From Paraburkholderia sp. FT54 (GTDB lineage Bacteria; Pseudomonadota; Gammaproteobacteria; Burkholderiales; Burkholderiaceae): 64,000 nt of DNA. A model generated the notes under the pieces. That model saw nothing but the letters and a program-made list of their open reading frames with translations, made no database searches and was not told where the DNA came from. Positions 55,069 to 64,000 of the stretch are shown one piece after another (the stretch's first letter is position 1; every line of letters begins with the position of its first letter). The DNA is taken from contig NZ_CP134196.1 of assembly GCF_031585635.1 (NCBI RefSeq), positions 1,116,001 to 1,180,000 of the forward strand, in the 5' to 3' direction. The translations under genes were made by a program, and so were the position numbers.

Positions 55069-55809
55069 ATGGCGCAAAACGTCTACGTCCTTTTCAAGGG
55101 TGCGCTGAAGCTCGGCGTGCCCTTTCTCGACGGCTACAAAGGCGATCCGCATTATGTGATCGTGGCGGACGATCAGAGCGGCGGCGAGTTCGAAATCGTC
55201 ACCAATGTGAAGTCCGACAGTACGCTTGCCGGGGCCGCCGGCTACAACGTGCTTTATTCGTGGAACCAGTATTTCGATCATCCGATGGTGGCGGACCTCG
55301 CGAAGCTGCCGGCGGGACTCGCGCAGTCCGGCTTTCCGAAGCTGGACTACGTGCACGATCCGCGCCTCGTCGATCTCACTACGATGCGGCCCATCACGCT
55401 CGATACCGCGGCCGAGCACAACGACATCAACGCGCTCGTCAACGATATGCTGCAACTGGATATGTCGGCGGCGCCCGTTGAATTCGTGTACACGGGCAAG
55501 AGCGGTCAGGACAAACGGCGCGGCTGGCAGCCCTCGAAGCCTGTCACGGTGTATGGCTTCGGCTTCCTGTTCGAGCCGGAACACGACGGCTTGCACGAGA
55601 CGCACATGAATCAGGGTAATCCAAAGCCGCAGCCGGGCAGCCACGCGCGCGACCACTCGTCGGAGAACGGCACGTTTCAGGACGGCGCCGTGATGGTCGA
55701 AGTGGATGGGCGCTTTCAGGCGCTGTTCGTAGCGTTCCAGACGCAGCTCGTGCCGACCGATAATCGCGGCTGGCCGATTCCCGGCACGTCTCATCCGATT
55801 CTGCGCTGA
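55069..55809 (+). CDS. DUF2278 (YukJ-like) protein
   Basis: 246 residues starting MAQNVYVLFKGALKLGVPFL. The family signature is the central histidine-containing ETHMNQGNPKPQPG... with DGAVMV downstream, typical of DUF2278/YukJ proteins, which otherwise have no assigned activity. There is no signal peptide, so cytosolic. It lies 39 bases after the amylo-glucosidase gene, and its function could be linked to glucan handling only by position. Confidence 0.8.
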   Translation: MAQNVYVLFKGALKLGVPFLDGYKGDPHYVIVADDQSGGEFEIVTNVKSDSTLAGAAGYNVLYSWNQYFDHPMVADLAKLPAGLAQSGFPKLDYVHDPRLVDLTTMRPITLDTAAEHNDINALVNDMLQLDMSAAPVEFVYTGKSGQDKRRGWQPSKPVTVYGFGFLFEPEHDGLHETHMNQGNPKPQPGSHARDHSSENGTFQDGAVMVEVDGRFQALFVAFQTQLVPTDNRGWPIPGTSHPILR

Positions 55810-56121
55810 CGTGGTGCGGCGTTTGTGAACGCTCGATGTATTTTCGGGGTCGCGTCAACGACTCCGGCGTGTTTCATCAGATGTGCGCCGGCAAGGCCGC
55901 CGAATCTGCAAGCGAGGGTTGCTGCGTCATCTGAATGCATATCGACGCTTGACTACTAGGTCGCGCGCAAATTGGCGTAGACTTTTGGCTTATGCACGCC
56001 AGAACGGGTGCGACGAGGCGCCCAGTTCGGCCGCCTCGTTTGCTTTACGCGCAGATTGTTCCCAGTGCAAAAGCACACACGCATCGAAGACAGGACAAAC
56101 AGAATCTGAGGTCCACAACCC
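55810..56121. other. intergenic, 312 bases
   Basis: Precedes the 114-residue gene. A TTCG-N16-TACG arrangement sits at 56026-56049, one base off the TTCG-N16-TTCG box used by HrpB-type type III regulators. A single degenerate match is not convincing. No gene is seen. Confidence 0.35.
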
Positions 56122-56466
56122 ATGCTCAAACCCGAATTCAATGACGTCGACAGCGCGCGTCCAGAACTGCTTTGCTACCTCGTGGCGATTGCGGTGGCAT
56201 CGTACGCGCTGACACAGGAATGGCGCGTCGACCATGTCGTCGAGTGCTGCCGTCGTTGGCTTACGAAAAAAGATGCGAAGATGTACTGGCTCGACCGCGT
56301 CAGGATCGGGCAACTCGCGCTGAAGATCGCGAGTCGGGATCTGCTGGATGCCGGTATCGTGGTGCGTCTATCCAGCGTCAATGCCCTTTTCACGAACGAG
56401 ATGGAACTGAACGAAGCAAGCACCATGGTGCAAAGAATGATGTCGTTGTGCCAGGAGGCGCTTTAG
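56122..56466 (+). CDS. hypothetical protein, 114 residues, next to effector-like gene
   Basis: The ATG at 56122 follows GAGGTCCACAACCC. The protein MLKPEFNDVDSARPELLCYL has one weakly hydrophobic stretch (LLCYLVAIAVASYALTQEW), a Trp-rich middle (ECCRRWLTKKDAKMYWLDRV) and a C-terminal helix (NEMELNEASTMVQRMMSLCQ). No family is recognised. It is separated from the 993-residue effector-like gene by an IS110 remnant, so co-function cannot be assumed. Confidence 0.5.
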   Translation: MLKPEFNDVDSARPELLCYLVAIAVASYALTQEWRVDHVVECCRRWLTKKDAKMYWLDRVRIGQLALKIASRDLLDAGIVVRLSSVNALFTNEMELNEASTMVQRMMSLCQEAL

Positions 56467-56477
56467 GCACGCGGCGT

Positions 56478-56775
56478 GTGAGCGTCTCATGGAAGTCTCG
56501 CTCGTATCTCACCTGCGGTGTCGGGATGGAGGGCTGCCCCGGCGGTAACTGGGTTACACGAAAGGCCGCGGTCTCCGGTCACGAGGTCACGATAGTTCCC
56601 GCGCAGTTCGTCAGGCGGTTTGTCGAGTCCAACAAGTCAGACATGGACGACGTGGAGGCGTTTGCCGGCACGATTTTCCGTCCCGCGACGCGTCGCGCAA
56701 CTGAAGACAGAAGCCAGAAGGCAGTCGATTTACAAGCGCTACATTGTGTACGCCAACGACTGTGCAACATGATCG
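56478..56775 (+). pseudogene. IS110-family transposase remnant
   Basis: About 100 residues are open in the + frame and carry the IS110/DEDD pattern: GMEGCPGGNWVTRKAAVSGH, VTIVPAQFVRRFVESNKSDM and DDVEAFAGTIFRPATRRATE with the Asp of the DxxD region, then QALHCVRQRLCNMIG. Intact enzymes of the family have about 340 residues. No start, C-terminal Ser domain or terminal repeats are found, so this is a decayed fragment. It stands right upstream of the effector-like gene. Confidence 0.75.
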
Positions 56776-56908
56776 GCACGGCCCATACCCACCCAAATCA
56801 GATCTCACCAATATCAAATTGTATGACCTCGTATCCTCGAGGATTTGCTGTCATAGGCATGTGCGCGCTTTGGCGTGTACGTTCCCAACAGCGAAACGAG
56901 GTAAGCAT

Positions 56909-59890
56909 ATGTCCATCTCTGTCAGCAGTGCGGGCTCCGATACATGGCCCAGCGAGAAATCGCAGGATAGTCAGCAAGCCCAAGGAAATCAGCAAGCGCA
57001 GGGGAATCAGCAAGCGCAGAATGGTCAGCAATCCCAGCCGTCTCCAACGGAAGCACGTCAGCTGATCGACCGGTATGAGAACGGCAAAGGCTATCCGGAC
57101 GACGCCACGAATGTGAAGAGTATGCAGGACCTGCAGACCGATAACATGCGTGGTATGCCGGAGGATGCGATCAAGTTCGAAAACGAGCAGATTTCCACCC
57201 GACAAAAGATTGCAGCGTTACCACAAAAGGACCAGGGCCGATATAACGGCATGCAGGCACAGGGCGTCAACTCGTACGAATCTGCGACCTCGCAATCGGA
57301 CCGCGAGAAGATTGCTCGGGCCGAAAACGACACCGTGGATAAACCATTGGATGCCGCGTACCAGAAAGTCATGAGCGATCCGGTGCAGCGTGAGCAACAG
57401 GAATTTACTGCACCATTCGGTTCACAGTACCTGGGTTCAGCGGGCAAATATCGGGAAGCCTTGCTCGCGCAATATGGCAAGCAGTTCAACGAGGCGAAGA
57501 CGCCACAGCAGCGCGAGGCCGCCTTCAGTGAGGCAGCCGGAGTACGCCACACCATGCAGCGGCAGATTGCCAGCCAGACCCAGCAGTCCCGGATCGAAGC
57601 TGACCGAAAATGGAAGGACGCGGACGATAAGTTATCCCAGGCGCTGGATGCGGCAAAAAGCGTGAATATTGCGACGCCGTTCGGCAACCACGACAATACG
57701 GGTTCGTTCACGCGACTGCAGATGTTTTCCCAGAAAGCCTTCACGTCGCCGACCAACGCGCAGGAATTCCAGTATCTGATGCAGAAGGACCCCGGCCGTT
57801 TCAAGGACATCAAGAACTGGCAGGACGACGCATCCACCAGAACCGAGTGGGCGCGCACGGCAATCCAGAGCGATCCATTCCGGCGGACGCCCAATCTGCC
57901 GCCCCCGCTTCCGGACATCACGAAGACGGATACCGGGGATCTGCACATAGGCAACTACGGGGCCGAACTGCAGGATCGCTACCAGCAGGCGAACCAAGGC
58001 GTTGGCGCGGACGAGCAGATGTATCACGCCGCCAGCCAGCACGGGCCGATCAAGCAGGAGTATCTCGATGCGCACACGCCGCCAAAGCCCCTGTGGCAAC
58101 AGCGGACCGAAGATGTGCTGGGACGGTTCACGGTCGGCTTGATTCCCGGTGTGAACATGTTCACCGACCTGATCGTTCCGGCGAACTCGCTTTCCTCCGA
58201 CGAGAAAGCGGGCGTTGACATCATGTCGGGTGTGCTGGGCGGACTGTTCGGAGAAGCGAAAATTCCAGGTGGGCCGCTCGGGAGAGGCAATGGTATGGAT
58301 GAGGGTATGGGCGGCGAGCGTGGCCGGGCCAGTGGCGAAGGCAAGCTGGCCGGAAAAGGCGAGGGTACGAATGGAGGTGCAGGCGCTGAGCGTGGCGGGG
58401 CCAGTGGCGAAGGCGGGCTGGCCGGAAAAGGCCGCGGTACGGGTGAAGGTGCCGGCGGCGAGCATGGCGTGCCCAGTGGCGAAGGCAAGGTGGCGCAGGG
58501 CATTCCGGGTGTACCCGATACCTACACGGGCAAACCGGGTGGCGCGCTCACGGCCGATCCAAAGTTCCCTGGCATTTACCGCGACGGCGAGGGGCAGGCC
58601 TATATCCAGCAGCACGACAAAGCCTATGCAGTGCGTTACGACAAGGATAACGGAACGTGGCGTGTGACCTCACCTGAAGGCGGGACCAAGCCAACGTATG
58701 CCGTGCGGCTGGACAAGCACGGAAACTGGGAGCCGAATCCGGATTCCGGCTTGAAGGGCGGCGCACCGCCGCGGATTCCGGACGCATATGTCTACAAACC
58801 GCAGGGCACCGTATCGAAAACGCCGACCGACGGCATGTTCGTCGACGAGAGCGGACAGCGCTTTGTGGACATCGAAGGCAACAAATATCCGGTCCGCTAC
58901 GACGAAGCACGGGACCAATGGCATGTGCACAAGCAGAACGATACCGACCAGCAGCAATATCCGGTACGCCCGAGCCCGGTAAGCGGAAAATGGGAAGTCC
59001 ACGATACATGGCATCCCGAAGCATCTGGCGCGCAAGCGGGCACGTCGTCGAAGGAAACACTGGGACAGACGATGGATCGCTGGACCAAGGACCGCGACAA
59101 GCTCACAGGAATTCCGGAGTCGAGCGTCACCGACCACTTCGATCCCGCCACTCTCAATCTCCACGGTTACGAACGCAAGGTCGTCGAGGTCGACAGCACG
59201 ACGTTTAAAAATCTGAAAACGAGCCAGGACATTCTCGCAGCTGTCAAGAAGGCGCTCCCTCACGGCTCCGGCAATCAGGACTGGGATATCGTGCGAACCG
59301 ACGGCGAGAGCTTCGCGCGCGTCGAAACGCTGCGAGGCCAGAGCGGCTTCGCTGCCCCCGAGCCCGAGCAGATCACGAAATACGGCGCGGGAAATTGCGA
59401 TGAAAACTGCGAGCTCGCATTTCGCGAGGCAGGCGCGAAAATCAAGGACCATCCAGTCCTGATGGTCCACGCAAGCGGCGGCGAGGACCACACCTACGTG
59501 CTGATAGGCGACCCGCGCGATCCAAGGTATGGCAAGGGCGCTGTGATCCTGGACCCATGGCCGAGCGTCAACACCGCCCATACGATCGGACAGGACAAGT
59601 ACGGGAATCCGGTCGTGGATCAGAAAAGCAGGCACGAGCCGTTTGACATCAAGGCGATGCCGCCGGCAATGTCATCGCAGGAAGTGGCCCAGGTCTACGG
59701 GAAACCGGTCAGCGGAAACGACATCCTGGTTGAAATTCGCGACGAGGACAATGAAGAGAAGTTCGTCTGGGTCACGCCAACGGGCACCGATCCAAGCACT
59801 GTCTACAAGGTGCGGAACGGTCCGCAGCAAACCTTCGGCGTTCTGCCGCACGACATCGTGCAGCGTTACGCAACGCACTGGAAAAACTAG
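56909..59890 (+). CDS. modular effector/toxin-like protein with C-terminal Cys-His-Asp domain
   Basis: The ATG at 56909 follows GAGGTAAGCAT; 993 residues. Residues 22-43 are Gln repeats (QQAQGN x2, QQAQNG). 44-400 are helical, Gln/Asp/Lys-rich. 408-455 are hydrophobic (VGLIPGVNMFTDLIVPANSL). 468-531 are two and a half copies of a 24-residue Gly-rich repeat. About 532-700 hold two repeats of a beta motif (YAVRYDKDNGTWRV and YPVRYDEARDQWHV). The end has Cys830 (GNCDENC), His861 (GGEDHTYVLIG) and Asp882 (VILDPWP), like papain-fold protease/deamidase toxins. No signal peptide, so a type III or similar export route is guessed. The target and activity are not known. Confidence 0.7.
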   Translation: MSISVSSAGSDTWPSEKSQDSQQAQGNQQAQGNQQAQNGQQSQPSPTEARQLIDRYENGKGYPDDATNVKSMQDLQTDNMRGMPEDAIKFENEQISTRQKIAALPQKDQGRYNGMQAQGVNSYESATSQSDREKIARAENDTVDKPLDAAYQKVMSDPVQREQQEFTAPFGSQYLGSAGKYREALLAQYGKQFNEAKTPQQREAAFSEAAGVRHTMQRQIASQTQQSRIEADRKWKDADDKLSQALDAAKSVNIATPFGNHDNTGSFTRLQMFSQKAFTSPTNAQEFQYLMQKDPGRFKDIKNWQDDASTRTEWARTAIQSDPFRRTPNLPPPLPDITKTDTGDLHIGNYGAELQDRYQQANQGVGADEQMYHAASQHGPIKQEYLDAHTPPKPLWQQRTEDVLGRFTVGLIPGVNMFTDLIVPANSLSSDEKAGVDIMSGVLGGLFGEAKIPGGPLGRGNGMDEGMGGERGRASGEGKLAGKGEGTNGGAGAERGGASGEGGLAGKGRGTGEGAGGEHGVPSGEGKVAQGIPGVPDTYTGKPGGALTADPKFPGIYRDGEGQAYIQQHDKAYAVRYDKDNGTWRVTSPEGGTKPTYAVRLDKHGNWEPNPDSGLKGGAPPRIPDAYVYKPQGTVSKTPTDGMFVDESGQRFVDIEGNKYPVRYDEARDQWHVHKQNDTDQQQYPVRPSPVSGKWEVHDTWHPEASGAQAGTSSKETLGQTMDRWTKDRDKLTGIPESSVTDHFDPATLNLHGYERKVVEVDSTTFKNLKTSQDILAAVKKALPHGSGNQDWDIVRTDGESFARVETLRGQSGFAAPEPEQITKYGAGNCDENCELAFREAGAKIKDHPVLMVHASGGEDHTYVLIGDPRDPRYGKGAVILDPWPSVNTAHTIGQDKYGNPVVDQKSRHEPFDIKAMPPAMSSQEVAQVYGKPVSGNDILVEIRDEDNEEKFVWVTPTGTDPSTVYKVRNGPQQTFGVLPHDIVQRYATHWKN
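56972..57037 (+). repeat. 18-bp tandem repeat (Gln-rich) in effector gene
   Basis: Three 18-base units encode QQAQGN, QQAQGN and QQAQNG (56972-57025), followed by a partial QQSQ unit. The units differ at one to four positions, so slippage expansion is old or selected at protein level. It falls in the N-terminal 45 residues, the zone that often carries export signals. Confidence 0.85.
58310..58501 (+). repeat. 72-bp Gly-rich tandem repeat in effector gene
   Basis: Units 58310-58381 and 58382-58453 encode GGERGRASGEGKLAGKGEGT-type 24-residue blocks, and a third partial unit ends near 58501 (GGEHGVPSGEGKVAQG). It is a flexible linker between the hydrophobic segment and the two beta repeats. Copy-number change would preserve frame. 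Confidence 0.85.
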
Positions 59891-59997
59891 GCGACCAGGT
59901 GCGTCGCGTAGCATTCGATGAGCGACTTTACTAGACGCCTTGATCCAGTCATAAGGAGCACATCAAGAACGGGAAACCCCTCCAGGCTGTTTCAGGC

Positions 59998-60011
59998 GGC
60001 TCTGGTGCAAA
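59998..60011. mobile_element. IS6-type terminal inverted repeat, left end
   Basis: GGCTCTGGTGCAAA resembles the IS6/IS26 group terminal repeat (GGCACTGTTGCAAA type). It lies 55 bases upstream of the transposase-like start at 60066 and 107 bases after the effector stop. No matching right end is found. Confidence 0.6.
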
Positions 60012-60065
60012 TAGCGCGGGGGCGAATCGGTCAAGGTGTCGGTATGAACGAATTGAGAGCCGCCG

Positions 60066-61213
<1,148 letters not shown>

Positions 61214-61268
61214 TTATGCGCTGCCGCAGGATCGAAACCAGTGGCAATTCCCGTGTGAACCACCAGGA

Positions 61269-62057
61269 TCACCGCCCCGTGAAGCGGGCCTCGCGACGCT
61301 CGACAAAGGACTGGACCCCTTCCCTGAAGTCCTCCGACGCGAAGACCTCCTCTCGAATCTGCGGGATGACGGCAATCGCTGCCTGCTCGCCGTGCTCGAT
61401 ATAGGTCAGAGCCGCAGCCTTGGTCGCACGCAGGCCGATCGGCGCGACCTTGCTGATCGCCCGGGCGATCTCCATCGCACGCTCGCGGTGCCGCCCGTAT
61501 GGATGCACTTCCTGGACGAAACCGCAGCGGTATGCCTCCTCAGCGGAGAATTCGTCACACAGGAACAGGTGGTACATCGCATTGCCCCAGCCCGTGCGGG
61601 TAAGGTAACGATAGTGCGCGCCACCCAGCGGCGCGATGCCGCGTTTCGATTCCATCTGGCAGAAGCGAGCGGTGTCGGCTGCAATCACGATGTCCGACGC
61701 CAGCATCTGCTCGAGGCCGATCGTATAGGTAATGCCATGGACGACCGAGATCACCGGCTTGCGGCAGCGTTTGCCCAGACCGAAGGGATCGACCTGGTCG
61801 TCGGGGATCGGCTTTGCCGTGGCGGTCGGGCCGAAGAACTTAGGCATGTCGAGGCCGGCAGTGGTGTGTTCGCCGGCGGGGTCGAGAACTGCCACCCACA
61901 GGTTGTCGTCGTCGTCGAACTCGGTCAGCCGCTGCGAGAGCTGCTGCATCATCTCCGGGGTGAAGGCGTTCTTCCTGGCTGTGTTGTCGACCGAGATGAT
62001 CGCGATACGGTCCTCGATCGTCATGCGGACTTCGGGCGTCGTTGCTGCGTTGCTCAT
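61269..62057 (-). CDS. enoyl-CoA hydratase/isomerase family protein
   Basis: 262 residues. Crotonase-fold segments are IISVDNTARKNAFTPEMMQQ, EHTTAGLDMPKFFG (first oxyanion loop), HGITYTIGLEQMLASDIVIA (second loop) and FCQMESKRGIAPLGGAHYRY. The second loop lacks the usual GGG (GITYTIGLE), and the first lacks a classic Gly-Ala-Asp, so the substrate or reaction may differ from ordinary hydratases. It is transcribed with the SDR upstream and the nitronate monooxygenase-like gene downstream, with gaps of 61 and 142 bases. Confidence 0.88.
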   Translation of the reverse strand: MSNAATTPEVRMTIEDRIAIISVDNTARKNAFTPEMMQQLSQRLTEFDDDDNLWVAVLDPAGEHTTAGLDMPKFFGPTATAKPIPDDQVDPFGLGKRCRKPVISVVHGITYTIGLEQMLASDIVIAADTARFCQMESKRGIAPLGGAHYRYLTRTGWGNAMYHLFLCDEFSAEEAYRCGFVQEVHPYGRHRERAMEIARAISKVAPIGLRATKAAALTYIEHGEQAAIAVIPQIREEVFASEDFREGVQSFVERREARFTGR

Positions 62058-62118
62058 GAACGTCTCCTTCGCTTGGGTGGATTGTTACTTCGGATGGATT
62101 GGATATAGCCGGATGAAA

Positions 62119-62901
62119 TCAGACGGCAGTCACGCCGCCGTCCACGGCAAGAATCTGGCCGGTAATGTGCTTGCCTGCGTCACTGGCGAATAGCAGGGCT
62201 GCGCCCTTGAGATCGTCGTCATCACCGATGCGCTGCAGGGGCGCGCGTTCCGACAGTTTCTCGATGCCGACCTTCTCGATCGTTCCCCTGGTCGTCTTCG
62301 ACGGGAACATGCCCGGCGCGAGCGCATTGACGGTGATGCCGTACGGCCCCCATTCGCCGGCGAGCCCACGGGTAAAATTAATCACCGCACCCTTGCTCGT
62401 GTTGTAAGCGATGGTCGGCTGGCTCGTGGGACCGTTACCCCTGAGGCCGGCAATTGAGGCGAGGTTGATGATGCGGCCATAGCGATTGGGGATCATCGAC
62501 AGCTTCCCGATCTGCTGAGTGAGCAGGAAGATCGCCCGTACGTTCAAGTTCATGACCTTGTCCCAGGCGGAAAGCGGATGGTTAGCCGTAGTTGCGCCCC
62601 ACGTGGCGCCGGCATTGTTGACGAGGATGTCGACCTTGCCCAGGCGTTCCATCGTTTCGTTGGCAAGGCGCTCGACTTCTTCCTCGCTGCCATTGTCTGC
62701 CGCGATCCAGCTTGCGTCCACACCCAGGCCGGCCAGATGCGCCTGTGCGGACTGAAGCGTGTCCGCCTTGCGCGCCGAGATCACCACGCGGGCACCTTGC
62801 GTGCCAAGCGCCTCGGCAATCTGCAGGCCCAGGCCGCTGGACCCGCCGGTGACGAGGGCCGTTCGGCCCTTCAGGTTGAAAAGATCCGCCACAGCAGTCA
62901 T
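62119..62901 (-). CDS. short-chain dehydrogenase/reductase (SDR), probable 3-hydroxyacyl type
   Basis: 260 residues from the ATG at 62901 (an in-frame start 84 bases upstream is less likely). LKGRTALVTGGSSGLGLQIA is the TGxxxGxG cofactor motif. DILVNNAGATWG is the NNAG strand, LASIAGLRGNGPTSQPTIAY with YNTSK is the catalytic Ser-Tyr-Lys region, and GPYGITVNALAPGMFPSKTT is the PG motif. A classical soluble SDR. It is first in the minus-strand operon, divergent from a MarR gene, which is its likely regulator. Confidence 0.9.
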   Translation of the reverse strand: MTAVADLFNLKGRTALVTGGSSGLGLQIAEALGTQGARVVISARKADTLQSAQAHLAGLGVDASWIAADNGSEEEVERLANETMERLGKVDILVNNAGATWGATTANHPLSAWDKVMNLNVRAIFLLTQQIGKLSMIPNRYGRIINLASIAGLRGNGPTSQPTIAYNTSKGAVINFTRGLAGEWGPYGITVNALAPGMFPSKTTRGTIEKVGIEKLSERAPLQRIGDDDDLKGAALLFASDAGKHITGQILAVDGGVTAV

Positions 62902-63060
62902 TGCAGTTTCCTTGTTGATGGATGGAACGAACATCCTGCGGGATGTAGATGCCGGAGAAGAGCACCTCGTAGTCTCCCAAATCAATGCCAGGTTCGTCCG
63001 GTTCGGGCATTACAGCCGTCGCTTCGCGCACGGGAAGTCGGGGTACGGCTCATGTTATAT

Positions 63061-63072
63061 TTCGCACGCGAA
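63061..63072. promoter_or_regulatory. short dyad TTCGC-AC-GCGAA between SDR and MarR genes
   Basis: Exact 5-bp arms around two bases, embedded in AT-rich DNA (TTATAT on the left, TTATTG on the right), midway in the 223-base divergent region. MarR proteins typically bind such near-palindromes. The short arms make it tentative. Confidence 0.4.
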
Positions 63073-63124
63073 TTATTGATCTATAGACGCTCCGACGACT
63101 GGAACGTAGAACGAGGTTTCGGAA

Positions 63125-63616
63125 ATGGATCATCGGCTTGTCTATCTACTGGATGTGGGTCAGCGGCGCCTACATCGGTGGTCGCAGGCGAGGACAGCCG
63201 CCGGTGGAGTGACAGCAGCGCAGGCTGGTCTGCTCTTTGTTCTGGCAAAGAACGACGGTGCCCTCACGATTGAAGCGGCGGCAGCCCTTGACCTCAAGGC
63301 GCCGGGAATGAGTGGGTTGGTTGATCGAGCCGAACGGGCTGGTCTGATCGAACGCCATGCGGATGAGTTCGATCGACGCGCGTCGCGGCTTTGGCTGACG
63401 GAAGACGGGCGCGTTGCACTCAAGCGTTCGAAGGCAGTTCTCGCTCGATTGAATGCGCGGCTGACCGAAGGGTTTACAGCGTCCGAGATCGACATCGTAG
63501 TGCGATGGCTGACAAGTTTGCAGGAGAAGTCCCTGGCCATTGACGAGGATCCGCACCAGGGGACACCGACGGTGCCCCTGGTGCGTAACGGTCCTATTGC
63601 CGAACGATTCTCGTGA
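63125..63616 (+). CDS. MarR-family transcriptional regulator
   Basis: 163 residues beginning MDHRLVYLLDVGQRRLHRWS. The winged HTH spans about residues 25-110: GVTAAQAGLLFVLAKNDGAL, then LDLKAPGMSGLVDRAERAGL and the wing EFDRRASRLWLTEDGRVALK. It is divergent from the SDR-crotonase-NMO operon and close to the partial crotonase gene. It is a dimeric repressor whose ligand, by analogy, would be an aromatic or CoA-linked acid. The stop overlaps the convergent next gene end (63594). Confidence 0.9.
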   Translation: MDHRLVYLLDVGQRRLHRWSQARTAAGGVTAAQAGLLFVLAKNDGALTIEAAAALDLKAPGMSGLVDRAERAGLIERHADEFDRRASRLWLTEDGRVALKRSKAVLARLNARLTEGFTASEIDIVVRWLTSLQEKSLAIDEDPHQGTPTVPLVRNGPIAERFS

Positions 63617-64000
63617 AATCCGGCTGGCGCTTTTGGGCAAACGCCGCGAAGGCTTCTTTCGCTTCAGCGCTGGCTAGTCGCTCCACGAAGATGGCGCTTT
63701 CGCAATCCATCTGAGCGACCAGCTTCTCAGCGTCTCGCATCAGTCGCTTCATCGCGGTCAGCGATCCAATGGGCTTGGCAGCAATATTCTCGGCAACACG
63801 GCGTGCCTCTGCACGGAGTTCCGCGTTGGAGACAGCCTTATTTGCAATACCCCATGCAACTGCAACGTTTGCAGGAACGGCTTGCCCGAGGGCGAACATT
63901 TCGAATGCCTTGACATGCCCGATTCGCAAGGGAAGCAGGCAGCTTGAGGCAGCTTCGGGAACGAGTGCCAGATTCACGAAGGGGGTGATCAATTGCGCCT
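63594..64000 (-). CDS. enoyl-CoA hydratase/isomerase family protein, 5-prime end beyond window
   Basis: Only the C-terminal about 133 residues are inside the window, and the frame is open to base 64000. TPFVNLALVPEAASSCLLPL is the VPE-GAS type catalytic loop of delta3,delta2-enoyl-CoA isomerases or hydratases, followed by FEMFALGQAVPANVAVAWGI, and the tail FAQKRQPDFTRIV. Glu in LVPEAASS is a likely catalytic residue. It overlaps the MarR stop by 23 bases, tail to tail. It may continue the same catabolic theme. Confidence 0.85.
   Translation of the reverse strand, partial: AQLITPFVNLALVPEAASSCLLPLRIGHVKAFEMFALGQAVPANVAVAWGIANKAVSNAELRAEARRVAENIAAKPIGSLTAMKRLMRDAEKLVAQMDCESAIFVERLASAEAKEAFAAFAQKRQPDFTRIVRQ

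Noticed and set aside
56026..56049. TTCG-N16-TACG, near the HrpB box of type III genes
   Set aside because: One base differs from the consensus, and such short patterns occur by chance. No type III genes are in the window.

Overview
The window reads as a chromosomal segment of a high-GC betaproteobacterium. A Paraburkholderia or Burkholderia-type genome is the best guess. This is inferred from the DUF4148 secreted protein, a Burkholderia-type trimeric porin, a second IF-1 gene, hopanoid hpnJ, the large number of regulator-plus-catabolic-operon units, and strong G/C bias at third codon positions. No rRNA, tRNA, CRISPR array or complete insertion sequence was seen.

Layout. 0-7 kb: a LysR regulator divergent from an NmrA-type reductase, an aldo/keto reductase remnant, a SUI1/YciH protein, a GntR regulator, a second IF-1, a YheO-type regulator and small conserved proteins (DUF1653, YqaE/Pmp3). 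7-16 kb: ferredoxin, AcoR-type sigma-54 activator, DUF1488, cytochrome b561, an NCS2 purine permease, YaiI/YqxD, DUF4148, and a slipin/NfeD membrane-protease pair. 16-25 kb: a valine-degradation locus, with an AraC-type regulator divergent from acyl-CoA dehydrogenase, acyl-CoA synthetase, mmsA, mmsB, enoyl-CoA hydratase and 3-hydroxyisobutyryl-CoA hydrolase. Several of these overlap by 1-4 bases and together they cover isobutyryl-CoA to propionyl-CoA. 25-34 kb: a DHFR-like reductase with a strong terminator, a large glycoside hydrolase, an AEC permease, a cytochrome b/Tat-lipoprotein molybdoenzyme/DUF5666 set, and an isolated hpnJ.

34-41 kb is gene-poor and visibly less GC-rich. It holds proteins I cannot name (a membrane-anchored protein and a lipoprotein), a hybrid histidine kinase followed by a probable AbrB/MazE-like small protein, and two related small exported peptides with a two-cysteine C-terminus. 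40.7-43 kb is a YqjI/YqjH-like pair (His-rich PadR regulator and siderophore-interacting flavoprotein) with a three-half-site operator. 43-55.8 kb: a porin with a structured leader, an AraC regulator, an EmrB-type exporter, two alpha/beta hydrolases, a stand-alone MreB paralogue, citrate synthase, an amylo-alpha-1,6-glucosidase-type protein and a DUF2278 protein.

56.1-60.2 kb is the most unusual part. It contains a 993-residue modular protein with Gln-rich and Gly-rich repeats, two approximately 80-residue beta-rich repeats, and a C-terminal domain carrying a Cys-His-Asp arrangement like papain-fold protease/deamidase toxins. An IS110-type transposase remnant lies upstream and an IS6-type end plus truncated transposase start lies downstream, so it is probably an acquired effector/toxin gene. 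A 114-residue gene of unknown function precedes it. 60.1-64 kb: a catabolic cluster (nitronate monooxygenase-like, two crotonase-family proteins, SDR) with a divergent MarR regulator; the last gene runs off the window.
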